Source: Actinomycetota bacterium (GTDB taxonomy: Bacteria > Actinomycetota > Nitriliruptoria > Euzebyales > Egibacteraceae). From it: a stretch of DNA of 5,270 bases. Numbering within the stretch: position 1 is the first letter of the stretch; every line of letters begins with the position of its first letter. The stretch lies in NCBI GenBank assembly GCA_019347785.1, contig JAHWKQ010000157.1, forward strand, positions 1 through 5,270, given 5' to 3'. This document shows, piece after piece, positions 1-3,972 of the stretch. Position numbers and translations under genes: made by a program. The notes beneath the pieces were generated by a model that was not told where the DNA came from, did no database searches, and worked only from the letters and a program-made list of their open reading frames with translations.

Positions 1-1
1 C

Positions 2-883
2 GAGGTCGGCATGGGCGGGCGATGGGACGCGACCAACCTGGCCCGCGGGGAGGTGGCGGTCGTCACCCGCGTCGGGCTGGACCACACCGACGTGCTCGGC
101 GACAGCGTGGAGGACATCGCGCGGGAGAAGGCCGGCGTCGTCAAGGACGGCGCGGTCGTGGTGTCGGCGCCGCAGCCGGCCGCGGTGACCGATGTCCTGC
201 TGGCGGCCGTGGACCGGCACCGAGCGTCCCTGGTCGTGGCCGGCCGGGACTTCGCCGTCGCCGACCGCCGGCTCGCGGTCGGCGGCCAGGCGCTGGACCT
301 GCGTGGCGTCACCGGGCACGTCGACGATGTGTGGCTGCCGCTGCACGGCGAGCACCAGGCCACCAACGCGGCGTGCGCCCTGGCCGCCGTCGAGGGCTTT
401 CTGGGCTTCGCGGGCGGCCTGGACCCGGAGGTCGTGCGGGCCGGCTTCGCCGGCGTGCGGGTGCCCGGCCGGCTGGAGGTCGTCCGCCGCCCCGAGCAGG
501 CCCCGGTGGTGCTGGATGGGGCGCACAATCCCGACGGGGCCCGCACGCTGGCCGCCACCCTGCTCGCCGAGTTCGGCTACCGGCATCGGGTCGCCGTGCT
601 CGGCGTGCTCGACGACAAGGACGTCGACGGGATCGTGGCCGCCCTGCTGCCGGTGGTCGACCACGTGATCGTCACCGAGCCGCCGTCGGACCGGGCGGCG
701 CCCAGCGACCGTCTCGCGAAGGCGGTCGCCGCCGCGGGCGGATCCGTCGAGACGGCCCCCGACGTGGCGGCGGCCGTCGAGCAGGCGTCCGGTGTGGCGG
801 CCCGGGAGGACGCGGTCGTCGTGGCCGGGTCGCTGTACACCGTCGGCGCCGCCCGGCGGGCGCTCGGCCTGCCGATCACCTGA
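2..883 (+). CDS. folC: Bifunctional folylpolyglutamate synthase/dihydrofolate synthase, C-terminal part (5' end outside window)
   Basis: FolC is a cytosolic Mur-ligase-family enzyme. It uses ATP to add glutamate to dihydropteroate and/or to reduced folates, which makes folate and retains it in the cell. The visible 293 residues open directly with the family signature EVGMGGRWDATN. The family block LDHT...LGxSxxxIAxEKAGVVK follows at residues 26-48, then the HGEHQATNA segment near 115-123 and PGRLE near 155-159. The C-terminal domain motif LDGAHNPDGART lies at about 171-182, and the typical GSLYTVG ending is near 276. The ATP-binding P-loop and the true start lie upstream of the window, so the ATG at 11 is internal. 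The downstream gene is ndk after an 83-base gap. In Mycobacterium tuberculosis a small DUF4233 membrane-protein gene sits between folC and ndk; none fits here. The family assignment is firm. Whether it has one or both activities cannot be decided from sequence. Confidence 0.96.
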   Translation, partial: EVGMGGRWDATNLARGEVAVVTRVGLDHTDVLGDSVEDIAREKAGVVKDGAVVVSAPQPAAVTDVLLAAVDRHRASLVVAGRDFAVADRRLAVGGQALDLRGVTGHVDDVWLPLHGEHQATNAACALAAVEGFLGFAGGLDPEVVRAGFAGVRVPGRLEVVRRPEQAPVVLDGAHNPDGARTLAATLLAEFGYRHRVAVLGVLDDKDVDGIVAALLPVVDHVIVTEPPSDRAAPSDRLAKAVAAAGGSVETAPDVAAAVEQASGVAAREDAVVVAGSLYTVGAARRALGLPIT

Positions 884-927
884 GCGGCGGGGCGGGTCCG
901 AACGTGGGCCGGTGACGTGCTGCCCGC

Positions 928-933
928 TAGGAT
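928..933 (+). promoter_or_regulatory. Candidate -10 box of the ndk promoter (TAGGAT)
   Basis: TAGGAT matches the actinobacterial housekeeping -10 pattern TANNNT. It lies 33 bases before the ndk ATG, so a transcript would start around 939-941 and still carry the GAGGCGGG ribosome site. The hexamer 17 bases upstream (TGGGCC, 905-910) is a poor -35, so the call rests on the -10 and its position alone. Confidence 0.4.
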
Positions 934-966
934 CCGGCGTCCACGGCACCTCGAGGCGGGACGTCG

Positions 967-1374
967 ATGAGTGAGCGCACCCTGGTCCTGGTCAAGCCCG
1001 ACGGCGTCCGCCGCGGGCTGGTCGGCGAGATCATCGCCCGCATCGAGCGCAAGGGCCTGCAGGTCACGCGCCTGGAGCGGCGGGTGCTGGCCACCGAGCT
1101 GGCCGAGGAGCACTACGCGGAGCACGCCGGCAAGCCGTTCTTCTCCGAGCTGGTCGGGTTCATCACCGGTGGCCCGCTGGTGGCCATGGTCGTCGAGGGG
1201 ACCAATGCGGTCGCCGCGATGCGCATGCTGATGGGCCCGACCGACCCCGCAGACGCCGCGCCCGGCACGATCCGCGGCGACTTCGCGACGCTCATCGGGC
1301 AGAACATCGTCCACGGCTCGGACTCCCCCGACAGCGCCGAGCGCGAGGTCAAGCTGTTCTTCCCCCAGGCCTGA
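967..1374 (+). CDS. ndk: Nucleoside diphosphate kinase
   Basis: Ndk transfers the terminal phosphate of ATP to other nucleoside diphosphates through a phosphohistidine intermediate and keeps the cytosolic NTP/dNTP pools balanced. The 135-residue protein has the usual bacterial length and aligns with the family end to end. It opens with RTLVLVKPDGV (Lys10) and carries Tyr50, Phe58 and GFITGGP at 65-70. Arg86, Thr92 and Arg103 are the nucleotide-binding positions. The active-site block NIVHGSDS has catalytic His116, and every key residue is offset by two from human NDK numbering. The ATG at 967 is chosen because GAGGCGGG (953-960) lies six bases before it and the product starts exactly at the family N-terminus. 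The gene is separated from both neighbours by gaps with a promoter-like box in front and a hairpin behind, so it may be its own transcription unit. Nothing is missing or odd. Confidence 0.98.
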   Translation: MSERTLVLVKPDGVRRGLVGEIIARIERKGLQVTRLERRVLATELAEEHYAEHAGKPFFSELVGFITGGPLVAMVVEGTNAVAAMRMLMGPTDPADAAPGTIRGDFATLIGQNIVHGSDSPDSAEREVKLFFPQA

Positions 1375-1416
1375 GCACCCGGGGGCCCGGCGCCTTCCCA
1401 CAGGCGCGCGTGCGCG

Positions 1417-1441
1417 CCGGCTGCGCCCGCGGCGCGGCCGG
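1417..1441 (+). terminator. Strong GC hairpin behind ndk, candidate terminator
   Basis: CCGGCTGCGCC (1417-1427) pairs with GGCGCGGCCGG (1431-1441) over 11 positions, ten Watson-Crick and one G-U wobble, around a CGC loop. A smaller overlapping hairpin (1403-1418, GGCGCGC/GCGCGCC) competes for two of the same bases. No T-run follows, which is common for actinobacterial terminators but also means the stem could act in the RadC-like leader instead. Confidence 0.5.
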
Positions 1442-1449
1442 GAGAATAT

Positions 1450-1467
1450 GTCGCCCCCGTCGGCGAC
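1450..1467 (+). promoter_or_regulatory. Small hairpin directly abutting the Shine-Dalgarno of the RadC-like gene
   Basis: GTCGCC (1450-1455) and GGCGAC (1462-1467) form a perfect 6-bp stem with a 6-base loop. The next base is the first base of the AGGAG ribosome site. Such a stem could affect ribosome access, but in DNA this rich in G and C short stems also arise by chance. Confidence 0.3.
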
Positions 1468-1472
1468 AGGAG
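1468..1472 (+). promoter_or_regulatory. Ribosome binding site that fixes the RadC-like start
   Basis: AGGAG lies six bases before GTG 1479. The same reading frame stays open back to a GTG at 1410, but that codon lies inside the hairpin region and has no ribosome site, so 1479 is preferred. Confidence 0.75.
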
Positions 1473-1478
1473 CAGGCC

Positions 1479-1946
1479 GTGCCCAGCGCCCCCCGGTTCG
1501 ACCCGCCGGCGTGCCTGTGCTGTGACGCCCGCCGTGGGCGCGCCTTCAGCCCCGGCCGTCCCGACGCCCGGGCGCAGGTGGGCCGCCCCGAGGACGCGGC
1601 CGCGCTGGTGGTGCCGCTGCTGGCCGGGCGGGACCGGGAGCACTGCCTGCTGGTGTGCCTCGACGGCAAGCACCGGCTGCTGGGTGTCGACACCGTGTCG
1701 GTGGGGACCGCCGACCACACGTTCATGGCGCCGCGAGAGGTCTTCCGCGACGCGCTGCTGCGCGGCGCGTCGGCGATCTTCCTGGCCCACAACCATCCCA
1801 GCGCGGACCCGACGCCCAGCGCCGACGACCGCCAGGTCACGCGCCGTCTGGCCCAGGCCGGGGCGACGGTCGGCGTGGACCTGCTCGACCACCTGGTGGT
1901 CGGCGACCCCGAGTGGGTCAGCCTGGCCCGCCTCGGCGTGCTCTGA
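1479..1946 (+). CDS. RadC-family JAB/JAMM-domain protein, JAB domain only
   Basis: The 155-residue product matches the C-terminal metal-binding domain of RadC (UPF0758). Despite its name, RadC has no proven role in DNA repair. The JAMM motif is intact: AHNHPSADPTPSADD gives His104, His106, Ser114 and Asp117 in the pattern HxHx7SxxD. The family glutamate is probably Glu54 in DREHCLLVCLD, and the family ending LLDHLVVGD...SLARLG is present near 135-153. A zinc-dependent hydrolase or isopeptidase fold is therefore likely, with no known substrate. Full RadC proteins are about 220 residues with a helix-hairpin-helix N-terminal domain. That domain is absent; instead the first 40 residues are Pro/Arg-rich with Cys12, Cys14 and Cys15. 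The start is GTG 1479 with AGGAG six bases upstream. In Bacillus, radC sits directly upstream of mreB, so the position here may be ancestral. JAB family membership is firm; the function is unknown. Confidence 0.88.
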   Translation: MPSAPRFDPPACLCCDARRGRAFSPGRPDARAQVGRPEDAAALVVPLLAGRDREHCLLVCLDGKHRLLGVDTVSVGTADHTFMAPREVFRDALLRGASAIFLAHNHPSADPTPSADDRQVTRRLAQAGATVGVDLLDHLVVGDPEWVSLARLGVL

Positions 1947-1971
1947 ACGGGGTCAGCCAGCTTGTGACAAA

Positions 1972-1980
1972 TGGCATAAT
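1972..1980 (+). promoter_or_regulatory. Extended -10 promoter (TGGCATAAT) before the Tat-leader ORF
   Basis: TG-G-CATAAT is a near-perfect extended -10 element (TGnTATAAT with one change), placed just behind the RadC-like gene in an AT-rich patch. It would start transcription near 1986-1988, only 3-5 bases before ATG 1991, giving an almost leaderless message. No good -35 lies 16-18 bases upstream, which extended -10 promoters do not need. ATGG (1971-1974) and CCAT (1985-1988) flank the box as a small inverted repeat. Confidence 0.55.
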
Positions 1981-1990
1981 CAGACCATCC

Positions 1991-2170
1991 ATGTCGCTCA
2001 TCACGGAACCCCTCACTCCTGACAGACGCCCGCTGCTCACGCGCCGTGGCTTCTGCGTGGGGCTCGCCACGGCGCTCGTCGCGGTGTGCCTGCCCGCGGC
2101 GACCGCTGTACGCGGGACGCTCGGTCAAGGGCGGCTGGGCTCGGGAACCCTCGGCGACCCGGTCGGCTAG
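1991..2170 (+). CDS. 59-residue ORF resembling a stand-alone Tat signal peptide
   Basis: I do not recognise a family. The product has a charged N-region (about residues 1-19), the twin-arginine motif LTRRGFCV at 16-23 and a hydrophobic core at about 21-34. A signal-peptidase site follows at ATA in LPAATA|VRG near residue 39. Only about 20 Gly-rich residues remain before the stop. The gene begins at ATG with no ribosome site but very close to the predicted transcript start, consistent with leaderless translation. About five in six codons end in G or C, so the frame looks coded. Its stop codon TAG (2168-2170) overlaps the AGGAG of the next gene, so translation of the two is probably coupled. 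It could be a real secreted micropeptide, a leader ORF controlling the next gene, or the severed signal peptide of the beta-helix protein after a frameshift. The frame of 1991 and that of 2182 differ by one base. Confidence 0.5.
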   Translation: MSLITEPLTPDRRPLLTRRGFCVGLATALVAVCLPAATAVRGTLGQGRLGSGTLGDPVG

Positions 2171-2173
2171 GAG
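2169..2173 (+). promoter_or_regulatory. Ribosome binding site overlapping the stop of the Tat-leader ORF
   Basis: AGGAG lies eight bases before ATG 2182 and shares its first two bases with the TAG stop of the upstream ORF. This decides the start of the beta-helix gene over the GTG at 2086 in the same frame, which has no ribosome site and lies inside the Tat-leader ORF. Confidence 0.75.
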
Positions 2174-2181
2174 CGCGCCCG

Positions 2182-3459
2182 ATGCCCTACCCACCGCCGA
2201 TCCCCCCCGCGAACAACACGAACCGGACGTCCTCGGGCCGGGGCTACCACGCGGACACCCTGCACAACGCCACCGCGAGGGCGCTGCGGGCGATCGTCTC
2301 CGAGCTGGGAAACAACCCCTCGCGGCAGTACGCGACCGTCGACGCCGCGGTGGCGGCGGCCCTCGACGGGGTCGGCCGCGGGGCGCCCGAGGTGGTCGCC
2401 GCCGCCGACGCGCCCCAGTCGTGGCGGGACGCCGCCGACCGGGTGTGTGACGGGGTGGCCGACGACGAGCAGGTCAACGCCGCGCTGGCCGCCGTGGAGG
2501 CGGCCGGGGGCCAGGTGGTGCTGTCACCGGGCGTCTTCAACGTGGGCTCGAGCATCAGACTGCCGACGCGCACCGCCCTCGTGGGCCAGGGGCGGCTCCG
2601 CGTCACGACGCTGCGGGCGACCGGCGGCCTGCCCCCCGGCTCTGCTGTCGTGGAGCTGGCCGGCGCTGGCGTCGAGGGCACGCTGCTGCGGGACCTGGGG
2701 ATCCACGGCGACAAGCGCGTCGCGGACGTCCACGGGCTGCGCTACGACAACACCGGGGGCTCCTTCACCTTCTCCGACCCCGCCCACCTGGTCCAGGGTG
2801 TCTACGTGCAGGCCGCCCGGCGCGACGGCGTGCACATGGCGGGGAACGTCCGCGCCGCGGTGTTCCACGCCGTGCGGGTGATCGACTGCGACGGCCACGG
2901 CTTCCGCCTCGACAACATCGACTCGTTCTACAGCCAGTGCGAAGCGGGCTCGTGCGCCGGCTTCGGCTTCAACATCACCGGAAGCAACTCGCGCTTCACC
3001 AACTGCAAGGCCTGGTACTCCGACCGCTCCGGGTGGCGGATCGGCGCTGTACGCAACCAGCTGGCGGCCTGCGAGGCGCAGGACAACGAGCAACACGGCT
3101 TCCTGGTCCGGTCGGGCTACGTCTCGCTGTCCGCCTGCCACGCCGACTCCAACTCGTGGCTGGGCGGCAACGCCAACGCCAACCGCTACGACGGGTTCCA
3201 CGTCTCGTCCTCGGGGGTGACGCTGTCGGCGTGCGAGGCGTACGACAAGAACGAGGGGGGGCGGGGGCACGCGCAGCGCTACGGTCTGTACCTGTCCCGC
3301 GGCGTCACCCACTGCATCCTGGACTGCTGGGGGCGCAACAACGTCAGCGGCGTCGTCGGAGGCCACCGCGACGGGGCCGGGGTGCATCTGCGCGCGTGCG
3401 GCCAGGGCGCCGACGGCGCCCCCTTCTCGGAGGTGCGCCACAACGGCGTGGCCGTGTAG
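2182..3459 (+). CDS. Right-handed beta-helix protein with phage-tail-like N-terminal module and pectate-lyase-3-type fold
   Basis: The 425-residue product has three parts. Residues 1-62 are Pro/Asn-rich and then carry HADTLHN...AIVSELGNNPS...YATVDAA, which resembles the start of actinophage and prophage minor tail or fibre proteins. Residues 90-137 (DGVADDEQVNAALAAVE, AGGQVVLSPGVFNVGSS, TALVGQG) match the opening of pectate-lyase-3-like beta-helices (PF12708), as in phage tailspikes and polysaccharide-acting enzymes. From about 215 on, stacked rungs dominate, with G-[FWLV]-x-[ILV] followed 13-14 residues later by C-x-[AG], and long loops in the last three. No catalytic set could be assigned, so enzyme activity is unproven; carbohydrate binding or cleavage at a surface is the likeliest role. 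It has no signal peptide of its own, but a Tat-like leader ORF lies 11 bases upstream. The start is ATG 2182 with AGGAG eight bases before. The ABM gene follows after 27 bases, probably in the same transcript. Confidence 0.8.
   Translation: MPYPPPIPPANNTNRTSSGRGYHADTLHNATARALRAIVSELGNNPSRQYATVDAAVAAALDGVGRGAPEVVAAADAPQSWRDAADRVCDGVADDEQVNAALAAVEAAGGQVVLSPGVFNVGSSIRLPTRTALVGQGRLRVTTLRATGGLPPGSAVVELAGAGVEGTLLRDLGIHGDKRVADVHGLRYDNTGGSFTFSDPAHLVQGVYVQAARRDGVHMAGNVRAAVFHAVRVIDCDGHGFRLDNIDSFYSQCEAGSCAGFGFNITGSNSRFTNCKAWYSDRSGWRIGAVRNQLAACEAQDNEQHGFLVRSGYVSLSACHADSNSWLGGNANANRYDGFHVSSSGVTLSACEAYDKNEGGRGHAQRYGLYLSRGVTHCILDCWGRNNVSGVVGGHRDGAGVHLRACGQGADGAPFSEVRHNGVAV
2899..3390 (+). repeat. Protein-level repeat: beta-helix rungs with a cysteine ladder
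   Basis: In the beta-helix protein the motif G-hydrophobic-x-hydrophobic recurs at Gly240, 262, 284, 306, 338, 368 and 400. The Cys that follows each of the first six is at 253, 275, 297, 319, 351 and 382. The Gly-to-Cys distance is 13 residues five times and 14 once. Cys253, 275, 297 and 319 are spaced by exactly 22 residues (66 bases). In the last three rungs the turn after C-x-[AG] is 8-10 residues longer. The repeat is visible in the protein, not as a near-identical DNA repeat, so the copies are old or selected for fold rather than recent duplications. Confidence 0.75.
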
Positions 3460-3486
3460 CGCGGCAGGGCCGAAGGAGTCGCAACG

Positions 3487-3798
3487 ATGCCAAAGATCCT
3501 GACGGTGCGGTGGGTCGCGGCGCCCGGCAGCGAGGAGCGGGTGGCCGAGATCGTGCGGATCATGACCCGGTTGACCCGGGAGGAGATCGGCTGCGTCGCG
3601 TACCAGGGGCACCGCGCCCCAGACGACGCGGCCGAGTTCCTCCTGTACGAGCACTACGTCGACGAAGCGGCCTTCCGGGCGCACGTCGACAGCGACCACT
3701 TCGCCCGCTACGTCGCCGGCGAGGCGGTGGGGCTCCTGGAGCGCAGGGAGCGCCGGGAGTGGGAGCCACTGGACGTGGCCGAGCCCGGCGCCACCTGA
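3487..3798 (+). CDS. Small antibiotic-biosynthesis-monooxygenase (ABM) fold protein, YgiN-like
   Basis: The 103-residue product fits the single-domain, dimeric alpha-beta ABM family (PF03992), which includes quinol monooxygenases such as YgiN and heme-degrading enzymes. An N-terminal strand (KILTVRWVAAPG) is followed by a helix and then GCVAYQGHRA at 35-44. The family core EFLLYEHYVDEAAFRAHVDSDHF follows (50-72), with the usual Glu55, His56 and His66 positions. The charged tail after residue 85 is less conserved. The ATG at 3487 has AAGGAG eight bases upstream. It follows the beta-helix gene by 27 bases and so is probably co-transcribed with it. The family includes cofactor-free oxygenases acting on quinols or polyketide-like aromatics. 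The substrate here is unknown, and a purely structural or stress role is possible. Its job next to a surface-type beta-helix protein is unclear. Confidence 0.8.
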   Translation: MPKILTVRWVAAPGSEERVAEIVRIMTRLTREEIGCVAYQGHRAPDDAAEFLLYEHYVDEAAFRAHVDSDHFARYVAGEAVGLLERRERREWEPLDVAEPGAT

Positions 3799-3821
3799 CC
3801 CGGCAGGCACCTGGACAGAGG

Positions 3822-3850
3822 GGTCCGTCAGGACCACGAGGAGCGTCCTG
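3822..3850 (+). promoter_or_regulatory. Two mutually exclusive hairpins behind the ABM gene
   Basis: GGTCC (3822-3826) can pair with GGACC (3831-3835). Alternatively CAGGAC (3829-3834) can pair perfectly with GTCCTG (3845-3850). Both use the same middle bases, so only one can form. This could be a terminator for the upstream block or a folding switch. With stems of 5-6 bp in GC-rich DNA, chance is a real possibility. Confidence 0.3.
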
Positions 3851-3855
3851 GCTGG

Positions 3856-3886
3856 CCCAAAATGTCCGATAAACCACTCATTTGGG
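3856..3886 (+). promoter_or_regulatory. AT-rich inverted repeat CCCAAAATG/CATTTGGG upstream of mreB
   Basis: CCCAAAATG (3856-3864) and CATTTGGG (3879-3886) form an 8-bp stem with one bulged A around a 14-base loop. Together with the loop this is the longest low-GC patch in the window, which makes chance pairing less likely than for the GC stems. It sits directly before the TTGACG box. It may be a protein-binding site or a terminator stem for the upstream operon; no T-run follows. Confidence 0.45.
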
Positions 3887-3928
3887 TTGACGGGGGGTGA
3901 TTCGTGTGGTGCCGTGTGTGGTCACACA
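3887..3928 (+). promoter_or_regulatory. Candidate mreB promoter and operator region
   Basis: TTGACG (3887-3892) matches the -35 consensus in five of six bases. At 17 bases distance lies TGCCGT (3910-3915), a weak -10 that keeps only the first and last T. Across and behind that point are two copies of GTGTGGT (3904-3910 and 3916-3922) and the inverted repeat TGTGTG-GT-CACACA (3915-3928). The repeat is placed where a repressor would cover the transcription start. The geometry is suggestive, but the weak -10 keeps confidence low. Confidence 0.35.
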
Positions 3929-3961
3929 TCTCAGGCGACAGGACGCCGCACAGAGCTGCTC

Positions 3962-3966
3962 AGGAG
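3962..3966 (+). promoter_or_regulatory. Ribosome binding site that fixes the mreB start
   Basis: AGGAG lies six bases before GTG 3973. The frame is open further upstream to a GTG at 3904, but that extension has no ribosome site and would add 23 residues not found in MreB proteins. Confidence 0.8.
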
Positions 3967-3972
3967 CCCCGC

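Noticed and set aside
577..1401. Minus-strand open frame opposite folC and ndk
   Set aside because: It spans two well-supported plus-strand genes and their spacer and shows no family motif.
1444..1449. GAATAT as -10 box for the RadC-like gene
   Set aside because: It matches only three consensus positions, and no -35 lies upstream because the strong hairpin occupies that space.
1410..1478. Upstream GTG 1410 as start of the RadC-like protein
   Set aside because: It lies within the hairpin region, has no ribosome site and adds 23 Arg/Gly/Ala-rich residues. GTG 1479 has AGGAG at ideal distance.
1962..1974. TTGTGACAAATGG as a Crp-type half site
   Set aside because: Only one TGTGA arm is present; no matching TCACA arm lies at the right distance.
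2001..2100. Lipoprotein signal around the VAVC sequence of the Tat-leader ORF
   Set aside because: The residue before Cys33 is Val, which does not fit a lipobox. The ATA signal-peptidase I site just behind is the better reading.
2086..2181. GTG 2086 as start of the beta-helix protein
   Set aside because: The added 32 residues are Arg/Gly-rich shadow coding opposite the Tat-leader frame, with no ribosome site. ATG 2182 has AGGAG and begins the phage-like module.
1479..3798. The RadC-like, beta-helix and ABM genes as a complete prophage or mobile element
   Set aside because: No integrase, transposase, terminase, tRNA target, flanking direct repeats or terminal inverted repeats are visible. 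Only single phage-like features are present.
2524..3837. Long open frame on the minus strand across the beta-helix and ABM genes
   Set aside because: It is a mirror of high-GC third positions in the plus-strand genes. The product is low-complexity and Val/Ala/Arg-rich with no recognisable motif, while the plus strand encodes clear families.
3904..3972. GTG 3904 as start of mreB
   Set aside because: It has no ribosome site, the extension is unlike MreB and it would translate the presumed operator region.
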